Notes: generated by a model not told the origin, from the letters alone. A stretch of 64,000 nucleotides of DNA from Jeotgalibaca sp. MA1X17-3 (GCF_021513155.1 NZ_CP090983.1:1116001-1180000); one strand, 5' to 3'. Positions 10,461 through 19,675 are shown, numbered from the stretch's first letter. Translations and numbers: made by a program.

Positions 10461-10585
10461 GTATAGAAACCTTGTGAAGAAAAATCTTTCCCTGTATTTT
10501 TTAGTGTTTTAAGGCTAAGATAGTAGTAGTGATGTCTTTTTTCTCTTAATACATTTTTTTAACAAAAAAATATGGAGGTAGTCTC

Positions 10586-12568
10586 ATGGTCGTTCAAAAA
10601 GATAAGTATTTAAAATTACTATCAAAAGAATATCCAACAGTAGCAGATACGATAACCGAGATCATCAACTTGGAAGCAATCATGAATTTACCAAAAGCAA
10701 CGGAACATTTTATTAGTGATTTGCACGGAGAATACGATGCAGTTCAACATGTATTGAGAAACGGCTCTGGTAATATAAAAGAAAAAATCCGAGAAATCTT
10801 TCAAGGTAGATTGAGTACGCGTGAAATGAATCAGTTAGCTACCATTGTTTACTACCCAAAAGAGAAAATCGACTTAATTGTATCGGAATTAGAGTCTGAA
10901 GCAGAAATTGAAGAATTTTTCACTTTAACAACGTCTCGAATTACGGAATTGTGTGCTTTTGTTGTATCAAAATACACACGCTCCAAGGTACGGAAGTCTT
11001 TACCAAAGGATTATGCATATATTATAGAGGAATTACTTTTTAAAGATGCTATTATGACAAATAAAGAAGACTATTATGATAAAATTATTGATACGGTTAT
11101 TTCTCTAAAACGAGGAAAAGAGCTTATTGCTGCTTTTGCTCATGTGATTCAACGACTGGTGGTTGATTATATTCATGTTGTCGGAGATATCTATGATCGA
11201 GGGCCTTATCCTGATAAAATTATTGATATGCTAATGGATGGTCATGAACTGGATATTCAGTGGGGAAATCATGATGTATTATGGATGGGGGCAGCTAGTG
11301 GTTCAGCAGCATGTATGGCAAACGTTATTCGTATCTGTGCACGTTATGATAACTTAGAAATTATTGAGGATGCATACGGAATTTCATTACGGCCATTAAT
11401 GTTGTTTTCAGAAATGAATTATCCTGAAGAACGCTTTGAGCCTTTCATGCCCAAAATTGATCCAGATGAAGAAAAGAAAATTTATCCAGAAGAAGTTAGA
11501 CAAATTGCAAAAATGAATCAAGCGATTTCTATTATTCAATTTAAATTAGAAGGAGAAATCATTCAACGACAACCTAAATTTGAAATGGATGACCGCTTAT
11601 TGCTGGCGGGAATTAATCTTGAAGAGGGTACTGTAAAAGTAAATGGAAAAACCTATCCTTTAAACTGTACATATTTTCCCACGATTGATCCAGAAAATCC
11701 CTTCAAATTAACCGAAGAAGAAGAACAAGTTGTTGGGAAATTGCAAATTGGATTCCAAAACAGTGAAAGACTACACAAACATATGAAGTTTTTGTTTAGT
11801 AAAGGGAGTATGTATACCATTTACAATGATAATTTAGTTTATCATGGATGTGTCCCTTTAAATGAAGATGGAAGTTTCATGCAAATGGATATTGGTGGGA
11901 ACAATTATTCTGGCCGTGCTCTTTTAGATAAATATGAAGATGTTTTAAGAAAAGGGTACATCCACCGTAAAAATAAAGAAAGAAATAAAAAATATTTAGA
12001 TTACATTTGGTATTTATGGGAAGGGAAAGCATCTTCTCTTTTTGGAAAAGACAAAATGACAACGTTCGAACGTCTATATATTAGTAATAAAGAAACGCAT
12101 CTTGAAAAGAAAAATCTCTATTATCATGAACGAGATAACATTGAAATGTCTTATAAAATTCTAGAGGAATTTGGTGTGGATCCTACTAAAGGACATATTA
12201 TTAATGGGCATACTCCAGTAAAAGAAAGTAAAGGAGAAAACCCATTGAAAGCAGATGGAAAACTCATTGTGATTGATGGCGGCTTTTCAAAAGCATACCA
12301 GCCAACAACAGGCTTAGCTGGATATACATTGCTATATAATTCTTTTGGAATGCAACTGGTTTCTCATCAGCCGTTTACATCTGTAGAGAATGCGATGATT
12401 AATGAAATAGATATTGTATCAACCAGGAGAATTGTTGACAAAGAACTTGAACGGAAAACGGTTCGAGAAACGGATGTAGGACGACGATTGACTCGCCAAG
12501 TAAAGGATCTTCAGCAACTCTTAGAAGCATATCAAGAAGGAGAAATTGTTGAAAAAGTAAAAAAATAG
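10586..12568 (+). CDS. fbp: fructose-1,6-bisphosphatase, class III
   Basis: The class III enzyme typical of low-GC Firmicutes removes the 1-phosphate from fructose-1,6-bisphosphate in gluconeogenesis. At 660 residues it matches the family (640-670). The calcineurin-like metal centre is visible as FISDLHGEYDA near residue 43, VGDIYDRGPYPDKII near 200, WGNHDVLWMGA near 230 and the later NGHTPVKE and VIDGGFSKAYQ motifs. ATG 10586 is preceded by TATGGAGGTAG. The histidine phosphatase gene follows 17 bases downstream and is probably co-transcribed. Confidence 0.97.
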   Translation: MVVQKDKYLKLLSKEYPTVADTITEIINLEAIMNLPKATEHFISDLHGEYDAVQHVLRNGSGNIKEKIREIFQGRLSTREMNQLATIVYYPKEKIDLIVSELESEAEIEEFFTLTTSRITELCAFVVSKYTRSKVRKSLPKDYAYIIEELLFKDAIMTNKEDYYDKIIDTVISLKRGKELIAAFAHVIQRLVVDYIHVVGDIYDRGPYPDKIIDMLMDGHELDIQWGNHDVLWMGAASGSAACMANVIRICARYDNLEIIEDAYGISLRPLMLFSEMNYPEERFEPFMPKIDPDEEKKIYPEEVRQIAKMNQAISIIQFKLEGEIIQRQPKFEMDDRLLLAGINLEEGTVKVNGKTYPLNCTYFPTIDPENPFKLTEEEEQVVGKLQIGFQNSERLHKHMKFLFSKGSMYTIYNDNLVYHGCVPLNEDGSFMQMDIGGNNYSGRALLDKYEDVLRKGYIHRKNKERNKKYLDYIWYLWEGKASSLFGKDKMTTFERLYISNKETHLEKKNLYYHERDNIEMSYKILEEFGVDPTKGHIINGHTPVKESKGENPLKADGKLIVIDGGFSKAYQPTTGLAGYTLLYNSFGMQLVSHQPFTSVENAMINEIDIVSTRRIVDKELERKTVRETDVGRRLTRQVKDLQQLLEAYQEGEIVEKVKK

Positions 12569-12585
12569 AAAAATTGAGGTGGATT

Positions 12586-13317
12586 ATGAGTAAAGGTGTT
12601 ACATTTTATTTTATGCGTCATGGGGAAACCTATTTAAATCAATATAACCGAATGCAAGGATGGTCCGATGCTCCACTTACGAACCGTGGAAAGCGAGACG
12701 TAATTAGAAGTGGTGCAGGTATAGCTAATTTAAAATTTGATGCGGTATATTGTAGTGATTTAAGAAGGACATTTGAAACTGCTCAAATCATTTTAAATGA
12801 GAATCAACATAAAAATGACGAACCAGTAAAAGCTATGCCAGAATTTAGAGAGATCTTCTTTGGTTCTTTTGAAGGGTTGGATGCACCAGAAACATGGGAT
12901 AATCTTGCCGAATTCTTAGGATATAAAAATGGTTTAGATTATTCAGAAACAAATTCAGTTGTAAAAGAATTAAACGGAATGCGTAAAATGGATCCTTATC
13001 ATGAAGCAGAAGATTATTTAATGTTTTGGACTCGTGTAGAAAAGGGCTTAATTGAATTAATTAGTGAGCATAGAGATACAGGACGAAATATTTTGATTGT
13101 ATCACATGGTCTCACCATTCGAAATATTATCCATGCACTTATTCCTGAATTTGAAATTGACCGTCATTTAGATAACGCTAGTATTTCTCAAGTTAGTTAC
13201 TATGATGGCTTTTATCATCTGGAAAAGTTTAACAGTACAGAACACTTTGCACCTAATCGAGTAGAGGGGTATGAAGACTTACCTGAGTCTCACAAGATTA
13301 TCCCAACAGATAAATAG
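12586..13317 (+). CDS. histidine phosphatase family protein (phosphoglycerate mutase-like)
   Basis: A 243-residue member of the histidine phosphatase superfamily. The phosphohistidine motif YFMRHGETYLNQ is at the N-terminus, followed by YCSDLRRTFETAQ and the second catalytic His in IVSHGLTIRNI. These proteins may be cofactor-dependent mutases or broad phosphatases; substrate cannot be told from sequence. The start is ATG 12586 because GAGGTGG lies 6 bases upstream; an in-frame ATG at 12574 has no such site. It follows fbp closely, so a role around central carbon phosphates is plausible. Confidence 0.9.
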   Translation: MSKGVTFYFMRHGETYLNQYNRMQGWSDAPLTNRGKRDVIRSGAGIANLKFDAVYCSDLRRTFETAQIILNENQHKNDEPVKAMPEFREIFFGSFEGLDAPETWDNLAEFLGYKNGLDYSETNSVVKELNGMRKMDPYHEAEDYLMFWTRVEKGLIELISEHRDTGRNILIVSHGLTIRNIIHALIPEFEIDRHLDNASISQVSYYDGFYHLEKFNSTEHFAPNRVEGYEDLPESHKIIPTDK

Positions 13318-13322
13318 GCAAT

Positions 13323-13356
13323 AAAAAAACATTCTCTTAGTAGAATGTTTTTTTAT
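13323..13356 (+). terminator. terminator after the fbp-phosphatase unit
   Basis: A 13-bp stem of AAAAAAACATTCT (13323-13335) and its complement (13342-13354) with a 6-base loop, ending in a T run. Confidence 0.9.
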
Positions 13357-13384
13357 TGAGTTTTTTTAGATTTTAGGGTATACT
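13356..13384 (+). promoter_or_regulatory. promoter of the manganese transporter operon
   Basis: TTGAGT (13356-13361) and TATACT (13379-13384) with an ideal 17-base spacer. The metal operator lies just downstream of the predicted transcription start. Confidence 0.75.
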
Positions 13385-13393
13385 AAACAAGTA

Positions 13394-13411
13394 AATTAGG
13401 TGCGCCTAAAA
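13394..13411 (+). promoter_or_regulatory. DtxR/MntR-type operator
   Basis: The interrupted palindrome TTAGG-TGCG-CCTAA (13396-13409) with A/T flanks has the TTAGG-N4-CCTAA shape bound by manganese- or iron-responsive DtxR-family repressors (MntR, ScaR, EfaR, SirR). It sits about 10-25 bases after the -10 box, where a bound repressor would block transcription. The repressor gene is not in the window. Confidence 0.75.
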
Positions 13412-13427
13412 AAGGAGAGTTGTATAG

Positions 13428-14168
13428 ATGGATGGCATTATTGCGAAAGATATGAGTGTTTACTACCGAGATAAAAAAGCATTAGACAACATCTCAGTAG
13501 AAATACGTAAATCAAAAATTACGGGGATTGTTGGTCCCAACGGAGCAGGAAAATCGACATTTTTAAAAGCATTAATTAGATTAATTCCTTCTGAAAATAA
13601 AGGAGTTTCTATCTTTGGAAAAACTCTAAAAGAAATGCAAAGAAAAGTTGCGTACGTTGAACAAAGAAGCGCACTGGATCTAACCTTTCCAATAGATGTA
13701 AAAGGAACGGTTCTTTTAGGTACTTATCCCAAATTAAGTTTTTGGTCTCGTCCTGGAAAAAATGAAAAAGATGACGTGGAAGCAGCACTAAAAAAAGTGG
13801 AACTGTGGGATCTAAAAGACCGTCAAATCGATGAGTTATCTGGAGGCCAGTTACAACGAGTATTTATTGCTCGCGCCTTAGCTCAAGAAGCAGACTTAAT
13901 TCTTTTAGATGAACCATTTGTTGGAATTGATATGACCAGTGAAAAAATGATTATTGAAATTTTGAAAGAATTACGTAATGAAGGAAAAACAATTATTATC
14001 GTTCATCATGACTTGCATAAAGTAGTGGAGTATTTTGATGATTTAATTGTGTTAGATGGGAAGATGGTAGGATACGGTACGGTTGAATCGACCTTTACCA
14101 AAGAAAATCTAGATGAGGCTTACGGTGAAATGTTTGGTTCTCTTGTCTTAGAGGGGGTTCAATCATGA
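13428..14168 (+). CDS. metal (Mn/Zn) ABC transporter, ATP-binding protein
   Basis: The 246-residue ATPase of a PsaBCA/EfaCBA-type metal importer, acting on the inner face of the membrane. Walker A is GPNGAGKST near residue 38, the Q-loop is YVEQRSALD, the signature is LSGGQLQRVFIARAL, Walker B is LILLDEPFVGID and the switch His is in IVHHDLHK. ATG 13428 follows AAGGAGAG. The stop overlaps the permease start by 4 bases, so the three genes form one operon under the DtxR-type operator. Confidence 0.95.
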   Translation: MDGIIAKDMSVYYRDKKALDNISVEIRKSKITGIVGPNGAGKSTFLKALIRLIPSENKGVSIFGKTLKEMQRKVAYVEQRSALDLTFPIDVKGTVLLGTYPKLSFWSRPGKNEKDDVEAALKKVELWDLKDRQIDELSGGQLQRVFIARALAQEADLILLDEPFVGIDMTSEKMIIEILKELRNEGKTIIIVHHDLHKVVEYFDDLIVLDGKMVGYGTVESTFTKENLDEAYGEMFGSLVLEGVQS

Positions 14169-15025
14169 TTAGCCAATTTATAGAAGGTCTTCAAAATTAT
14201 GGATTCTTACGTAATGCACTCTTTACATCTATGATGGTTGGGTTTATTGCCGGAGTAATCGGTGTATTCATCGTTTTAAGAGGAATGTCTTTGATGGGAG
14301 ATGCCATTTCTCATGCGGTTCTTCCAGGAGTTGCTGTATCTTATATCATTGGTACTAATTATTTAATTGGAGCAACTACATTTGGAATACTTGCGGCATT
14401 ATTGATTGGATTTGTATCGGATAAAAGTAAATTAAAAAATGACGCTGCAATTGGAATCGTATTTAGTACCTTCTTTGCAATGGGAGTTATCTTTATATCC
14501 TTTGCAAAAAGTTCAACGGACTTGTATCATATCCTATTTGGAAACGTACTAGCTGTAACTGATTCTGATATGGTCATAACTTCTATAGTAGGAGTTATCG
14601 TTATTTTATTTATTGGAATCTTTTATAAAGATTTAAAAGTTTCATCTTTTGATCCCACGTTTGCACAAGCATATGGTGTAAAAACAAAATTCTTACATTA
14701 TGCTTTGATGTTTGCTTTAACGTTAGTAGCGGTGTCTAGTTTACAAACAGTAGGGACTATCTTAGTAATTGCCATGCTAATTACACCAGCTGCAACTGCC
14801 TTTCTACTTACAAATAAATTATCAGTAATGATCTTTATTTCAGCAGCATTAGGAGTCATTAGTGCCGTTGTAGGCCTGTTCTTTAGTTATAGCTATAACT
14901 TAGCGTCAGGAGCTACAATCGTTCTTACAGCAGCAGTATTCTTTGTTATTGCGTTTTTATTTTCACCAGTAAAAGGGATTTTAATGAATGGGAAGGGAGG
15001 GAATCTAAATGAAAAAAATTACTAA
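14165..15025 (+). CDS. metal (Mn/Zn) ABC transporter, permease
   Basis: A 286-residue membrane permease of the ABC-3 family that forms the channel of the metal importer. It has about eight hydrophobic segments, with the family blocks LMGDAISHAVLPGVA near residue 45 and GTILVIAMLITPAATAFLL near 200. Its start overlaps the ATPase stop and its end overlaps the lipoprotein start (15009), showing tight translational coupling. Confidence 0.95.
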   Translation: MISQFIEGLQNYGFLRNALFTSMMVGFIAGVIGVFIVLRGMSLMGDAISHAVLPGVAVSYIIGTNYLIGATTFGILAALLIGFVSDKSKLKNDAAIGIVFSTFFAMGVIFISFAKSSTDLYHILFGNVLAVTDSDMVITSIVGVIVILFIGIFYKDLKVSSFDPTFAQAYGVKTKFLHYALMFALTLVAVSSLQTVGTILVIAMLITPAATAFLLTNKLSVMIFISAALGVISAVVGLFFSYSYNLASGATIVLTAAVFFVIAFLFSPVKGILMNGKGGNLNEKNY

Positions 15026-15968
15026 AGGGTTACTAGGATTAATTTTAACAATTGGTTTAGCAGCATGTGGTAATGGTGGAACGGATACCGACTCTTCTGG
15101 AGAAGTCGGGGATAACTCTGATAAAATTGGAGTAGTCGCAACAAATTCTATTTTGGCTGATATGATTTATAATATAACGGGAGATGCAGTTGACTTGCAT
15201 AGTATTGTTCCTGTGGGCACGGATCCTCACGAATTTGAACCACTTCCAGTTGATATTGCCAAATCTACAGATGCTGATATCGTTTTTTATAATGGATTGA
15301 ATCTAGAAACTGGCGGAAATGGTTGGTTTGTTAAATTGATGGAATCCTCTAAAAAAGTAGAGGGAGAAGATTACTTTGTAGCCTCAACTGGAGTAGAACC
15401 ATTTTATTTAACAACTACAGGAGAAACTACAAATCAAGACCCTCATGCTTGGTTAGATATTCAAAACGGCATTACGTATGTCAAAAATATGACTGAAGTT
15501 TTGATTGAAAAAGATTCTAAAAATAAAGAATTATATACAAAAAATAGCGAAGATTATATTGAAAAACTAGAGGAATTGGATGCTCGTGCAAAATCACAAT
15601 TTAATGATTTGCCAGAAGAAAAGAAATTATTAGTTACTTCTGAAGGAGCCTTTAAATACTTCTCACATGCGTATGGATTAGAAGGAGCCTTTATTTGGGA
15701 GATTAATACAGAAAACCAAGGGACTCCAGAACAAATGACCCAAATTATTGATAAAATAAATGCCACAGAAGTTCCGGTTCTATTTGTTGAAACAAGTGTG
15801 GATCCAAGAACTATGGAAAGAGTTTCCAAAGAAACTGGTATTGAAATATATTCTAAAATCTTCACGGATTCAGTTGCTAAAAAAGGTGAACCAGGAGATA
15901 GCTATTACGATATGCTAGAGTGGAACCTTGAGAAGATTCATGAAGGTTTAGAAACAGATCGAAAATAA
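15009..15968 (+). CDS. metal ABC transporter substrate-binding lipoprotein (PsaA/EfaA/MntC type)
   Basis: A 319-residue lipoprotein with signal peptide and lipobox LAAC at Cys 20, anchored outside the membrane to capture Mn2+ (possibly Zn2+). The four metal ligands of the cluster A-I family can be placed: His in PVGTDPHEFEP, His in QDPHAWLDI, Glu in VTSEGAFKYF and Asp in IFTDSVAKKGEPGDSYY. The SEGAFKYF and GDSYYDML blocks favour the manganese branch (PsaA, ScaA, EfaA) over zinc AdcA types, as does the operator upstream. It is last in the operon and is followed by a strong terminator. Confidence 0.95.
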   Translation: MKKITKGLLGLILTIGLAACGNGGTDTDSSGEVGDNSDKIGVVATNSILADMIYNITGDAVDLHSIVPVGTDPHEFEPLPVDIAKSTDADIVFYNGLNLETGGNGWFVKLMESSKKVEGEDYFVASTGVEPFYLTTTGETTNQDPHAWLDIQNGITYVKNMTEVLIEKDSKNKELYTKNSEDYIEKLEELDARAKSQFNDLPEEKKLLVTSEGAFKYFSHAYGLEGAFIWEINTENQGTPEQMTQIIDKINATEVPVLFVETSVDPRTMERVSKETGIEIYSKIFTDSVAKKGEPGDSYYDMLEWNLEKIHEGLETDRK

Positions 15969-15978
15969 ATCAATAGGG

Positions 15979-16012
15979 AAGAAGACATCCGTTCGTGGAT
16001 GTCTTCTTTTTT
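15979..16012 (+). terminator. terminator of the manganese operon
   Basis: A perfect 12-bp stem (15979-15990 with 15997-16008) around a 6-base loop, ending in a T run. Confidence 0.95.
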
Positions 16013-16058
16013 GGAAATAAGGTATTTCTACTCTAAAAAGTTCTATGAAACAGGTACC

Positions 16059-16087
16059 TTGAAATTTCTACAATAATCAGGTATACT
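16059..16087 (+). promoter_or_regulatory. ssrA promoter
   Basis: TTGAAA (16059-16064) and TATACT (16082-16087) with a 17-base spacer, about 32 bases upstream of the mature tmRNA 5' end, as expected for a short processed leader. Confidence 0.75.
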
Positions 16088-16118
16088 ATAGATGTTCGTA
16101 AGGACTTCCCTATTAAAC

Positions 16119-16480
16119 GGGGACGTTACGGATTCGACAGGTATAGGTCGAGCTTTTGATGCGCTCCGTAGGTTACGTCTACGCAAAAACGTTACAGTTA
16201 AACTAACTGACAAAACAAACAATAATACTTTAGCTTTCGCTGCGTAAAAACAGCTAGCTAAGATCCTCTTGGCATCGCCCATGTGCTCAAGTAAGGGTCT
16301 CAAATGAAGTGGGCTACACTGTGACTTTCCACCTGGAGGAATCAGAAGAGATTAATCAGGTTAGCCGAACGTAATGCCCGTCAGGTGGCTAACGCAAGGC
16401 GAATGCAAATAGCCTGGATATGAGCGTAGATTCAGAAGTGCCGATATGCTTGGACGCGGGTTCGACTCCCGCCGTCTCCA
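16119..16480 (+). ncRNA. ssrA: transfer-messenger RNA (tmRNA)
   Basis: tmRNA rescues stalled ribosomes and tags the unfinished protein for proteolysis, together with SmpB. The 5' end GGGGACGTTACGGATTCGAC and the 3' end with GGACGCGGGTTCGACTCCCG are diagnostic; the acceptor ends GGGGACG and CGTCTCC pair, and the CCA tail is not encoded after 16480. The tag frame appears to be 16209-16247 (GAC to TAA), reading DKTNNNTLAFAA. The tag ends in LAFAA rather than the more usual ALAA. The gene has its own promoter and terminator and stands apart from rnr-smpB. Confidence 0.96.
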
Positions 16481-16494
16481 TGATCAAAAAAGTT

Positions 16495-16537
16495 TACCCC
16501 TTAGAAATGAATTTCTCATTTCTAAGGGGTATTTTTT
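16495..16537 (+). terminator. terminator after ssrA
   Basis: A 16-bp perfect stem (16495-16510 with 16516-16531) and a T run. It may also serve the convergent oxidoreductase gene on the minus strand, since the A-rich left flank gives T on the other strand. Confidence 0.93.
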
Positions 16538-16559
16538 ATTTAAAAGTAATCAGTACTTT

Positions 16560-17576
16560 TTAGACAAATTTTTCTAAAACAATTTTGCCAATAGCTGAGC
16601 CAGATTCAAGCAATCGATGAGCTTCTTTGATATTTTTTGCATTAATAGGGGAAAGGCATTTGTTTAAGGTAGTTACAATCAAACCTTTATCAATATCAGT
16701 TGAAATTTTATTTAAAATATTATGTTGTTCCACCATATCTTTTGTTTGGAACATAGAACGAGTAAACATAAATTCCCATACAAAGGTTGCACTTTTATTT
16801 TTCAATAAAGATAAATCAATTGGTTCTTCTGTCTCTACAATCGAACATATCTTTCCTTGAGGAGCTATTGATTCTGCCATATTTTCCCAATGACTATCGG
16901 TAGCATGTAAGCACAGAATATAATCGATAGGACCAAAACCTAATTCCTTTAATTGTGGTAAAAAGGATTCATAGTGCGTAATAGTAGCATCTGCACCTAA
17001 ATCCATCACCCATTTCTTTGTTTCCGGTCGAGAAGCAGTTCCTATTACGGTTAAACCAGCTTTCTTAGCTAACTGAGTAGCAATGGAACCTACTCCGCCT
17101 GCCGCACCAATAATCAGAATATTCTGATCTTTATTTTCGCTAGTTTCTAAACGAACGCCTAGACGATCAAAAAGACTTTCATAAGCTGTTAGAGTAGTTA
17201 ATGGAAGAGCAGCAGCTTCTGGAAAGGATAAAGAAGTCGGTTTTTTCCCTACAATTCGTTCATCGATTAGATGGAACTCACTATTCGCTCCTTGCCGAGT
17301 AATATCTCCGGCATAATAAACTTCGTCCCCTGGTTGGAAGAGAGTACAATCAGGTCCTACTTTTTCAACCACACCAGAAGCATCCCATCCGAGGATTTTT
17401 GCAGTTTTTTCTTTTTCTCCTGATTCACGTACTTTATAATCAACAGGATTAACTCCAATAGCTTCTACTCGAATTAATAAATCATGTTTAGTAGCCACTG
17501 GTTTTTCAACCGTTAGATCTAACAAACTATCAGGTTGATCGAGAGATAGATGTTCATATAATCCTACAGCTTTCAT
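16560..17576 (-). CDS. zinc-type alcohol dehydrogenase-like / quinone oxidoreductase family protein
   Basis: A 338-residue NAD(P)H-dependent medium-chain reductase. The GroES-like N-terminal domain has GVNPVDYKVRESG and GWDASGVVEKVGP; the Rossmann motif IIGAAGGVGSIATQLAK sits mid-protein. It resembles the zinc-alcohol-dehydrogenase-like branch that usually lacks structural zinc; the four-Cys loop is indeed absent. The substrate is unknown. I place the start at the ATG giving MKAVGLYEHL, which aligns with the family, although a GTG 18 bases upstream close to GAGGG is possible. It faces ssrA convergently. Confidence 0.88.
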   Translation of the reverse strand: MKAVGLYEHLSLDQPDSLLDLTVEKPVATKHDLLIRVEAIGVNPVDYKVRESGEKEKTAKILGWDASGVVEKVGPDCTLFQPGDEVYYAGDITRQGANSEFHLIDERIVGKKPTSLSFPEAAALPLTTLTAYESLFDRLGVRLETSENKDQNILIIGAAGGVGSIATQLAKKAGLTVIGTASRPETKKWVMDLGADATITHYESFLPQLKELGFGPIDYILCLHATDSHWENMAESIAPQGKICSIVETEEPIDLSLLKNKSATFVWEFMFTRSMFQTKDMVEQHNILNKISTDIDKGLIVTTLNKCLSPINAKNIKEAHRLLESGSAIGKIVLEKFV

Positions 17577-17699
17577 TTTATCCAAATAAAACACACCCTC
17601 ATTTTATAATTTTCTATCAATAAGCTCTTTATAACTTCATGATAACATACGTGTAATGATTCAAAAAAAGGCAATAAAAATAATGAATCAAAATATGAA

Positions 17700-18443
17700 C
17701 TAGTATAACCGTCTTTTTTGATCTAATTTTTTTAAAAGGTTCTGGAAAAAAAGGGCATTGCGATCGTTAACTGCATTTACAAATTGTTCTTCGTTCAGAA
17801 CAACTAGGTCAGAATAAAATGTTTCAGCTGCTTTTCTTCTGATGCGAACGACTCCTTTGGCTAATTCAGGATGAAATTGTTGAAGGGTGCCATCGAGAAT
17901 GTATCCTTTATCTTTATCTGAAACAAGGATTACACTCGTTAAAACTAATCCACCATCTGCTTTTTCTTTACCAGCTACACCAATCTTAACAGTTTTCAAA
18001 AAATCGTTTGCACTAGAGTATCGGTGAGAAAGAGAGGAATGCTGAAAACGAAGACGCACTTGCCGATATGTTTCTTGTACCCAAATAGCTGCTTTTCCAC
18101 GAAGAGCTTGACTGTACTCACCTCGTGGAATAACTTCTAAATACGTTCCGAATAATAAAAAAGGATTTCCACATTGAGTAAGAAAATCTACTTCTGAAAT
18201 TTCTTTAGATAGATCTGGAACGGAAGAAGGAATGACCGTTTCTTCTTGAGCATCCCAAGTAGCATATCCTTCATAATCAATGTATTCTTCTAAATCTGAT
18301 TGACGAACACGAAAATCACCAGTTGATCCTCTTGTTTTAATAGCAATCATTCGGCCATCTTTTATCATATTTCGAACAGTATTTGGATGTACTCCTAAAA
18401 TATTAGAAACTTCTTTAGTAGTATATAACCGCTCTTTTTTCAT
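17700..18443 (-). CDS. helix-turn-helix (excisionase/MerR-like) protein with unknown C-terminal domain
   Basis: A 247-residue protein. Residues 5-55 (YTTKEVSNILGVHPNTVRNM, then GDFRVRQSDLEEYI) form an excisionase/MerR-type winged helix, so it binds DNA. The remaining 190 residues hold no family I recognise; they are soluble and mildly basic at the end (KKLDQKRRLY). The start is ATG 18443 behind AAAAGGAGAAAC; an in-frame ATG 14 codons upstream lacks a site. It is divergent from the metallophosphoesterase, and could regulate it, but that is only inference from position. Confidence 0.8.
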   Translation of the reverse strand: MKKERLYTTKEVSNILGVHPNTVRNMIKDGRMIAIKTRGSTGDFRVRQSDLEEYIDYEGYATWDAQEETVIPSSVPDLSKEISEVDFLTQCGNPFLLFGTYLEVIPRGEYSQALRGKAAIWVQETYRQVRLRFQHSSLSHRYSSANDFLKTVKIGVAGKEKADGGLVLTSVILVSDKDKGYILDGTLQQFHPELAKGVVRIRRKAAETFYSDLVVLNEEQFVNAVNDRNALFFQNLLKKLDQKRRLY

Positions 18444-18703
18444 TTTGTTTCTCCTTTTGTATTCAATTGTAATCATTTGTATCAATTATTATACTTATTC
18501 TAGCATAATACGCTAGAAATAGATAGTTGGACGGAACCGTAATGAGCGTATGGAATCTTCAAAAAACTGTATTCACATTCTTATCATTTGAATTCTTTTA
18601 AAATTATTCTGATATAACGTATAATGAATACAGGCTATAATTTTCTTCTTTCTTTAGTGACTACAATTTCGTTCAATGCTTTAAAAGTAGAGATGTTCAA
18701 ATA

Positions 18704-19675
18704 ATGAAGTCATACAGGAGTGAAGTAGATGTTTACAAAAAAAGGTTAACAGAAGCATATGAAACGGCCCGTGTAGAATACTTTGATGAAACAACCAAAT
18801 ATGTTTTTATTAGTGACCAGCATAGGGGAGATGGAAGTCTATCTGATGAATTTTCTCGGAACCGTAATATTTTCCAATATGCAATTGATTACTATTATAA
18901 AAATGGTTATACCTACGTTGAGGCTGGTGATGGAGATGAATTATGGGAGTATCAAGATTTTACTCATATAAAAAATGCTCATCCAGAAGTATTTTCAACG
19001 ATTAGAAAATTTCATGAGGATGAACGTTATATCCGAATGTGGGGGAACCATGATATCTATCTGAAAAATCAATCCTATGTAGAAGATCATTACTATATAA
19101 ATTATGATGAATATACGGATACCTTTTTTAATTTTCTAAAAGGTTTAAAACCAATTGAATCATTATTGTTAAAGAATAGAAATACGGGACAGGAAATTTT
19201 TACGGTACATGGACACCAAGGGGATGCACCGAATGATCAATTGTGGTTCTTTACCATGCTATCTTTAAAATATTTCTGGCGGTTCTTACATGCGTTTGGG
19301 ATTCGAAACCCATCTAGCCCGGTTAAAAATATTAATCGACGACATAAGATTGAGAAAAATTTTTCTAAATGGATTGCAGAAAATAAAATGATGCTTATTT
19401 GTGGTCATACCCATCGATTTAAATACCCTCGAGAAAATGGGATGCCATATTTTAATATCGGTTGTTGTGTATATCCAACTATTATAACGGCTATAGAGTT
19501 AGAAGGAGAAAATATTCAATTAGTTCGATGGAAAATAAAAAGTGATAGTGAAGGGGTATTAAATATTGTCAGAGAGATTATGAGAGGACCAGATAACGTA
19601 GCTAAATTTGATATGAAGAATGAGAATCCATATATACCGGATTATATGAAAACTTTATCAACTAATGGTCATTAA
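18704..19675 (+). CDS. metallophosphoesterase (calcineurin-like)
   Basis: A 323-residue soluble protein with the full metallophosphoesterase motif set: SDQHRGDG near residue 37, AGDGDELWEY near 75, WGNHDIY near 112, VHGHQGD near 169 and CGHTHRFKYP near 230. These ligate two metals for phosphate ester hydrolysis. It resembles the UDP-2,3-diacylglucosamine hydrolase-like branch, but Gram-positive bacteria lack that substrate, so its target is unknown. The ribosome binding site before ATG 18704 is weak. TATAAT at 18620-18625 may be its -10 box. Confidence 0.87.
   Translation: MKSYRSEVDVYKKRLTEAYETARVEYFDETTKYVFISDQHRGDGSLSDEFSRNRNIFQYAIDYYYKNGYTYVEAGDGDELWEYQDFTHIKNAHPEVFSTIRKFHEDERYIRMWGNHDIYLKNQSYVEDHYYINYDEYTDTFFNFLKGLKPIESLLLKNRNTGQEIFTVHGHQGDAPNDQLWFFTMLSLKYFWRFLHAFGIRNPSSPVKNINRRHKIEKNFSKWIAENKMMLICGHTHRFKYPRENGMPYFNIGCCVYPTIITAIELEGENIQLVRWKIKSDSEGVLNIVREIMRGPDNVAKFDMKNENPYIPDYMKTLSTNGH

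Noticed and set aside
15554..15865. 103-codon open frame opposite the manganese-binding lipoprotein
   Set aside because: Antisense shadow of a highly conserved gene.
16043..16303. 86-codon open frame on the minus strand over ssrA
   Set aside because: The region is tmRNA; the frame is a by-product.
16119..16480. Island attachment site at the 3' end of ssrA
   Set aside because: tmRNA genes are common integration sites, but ssrA here is followed by its terminator and ordinary genes with no integrase or direct repeat.
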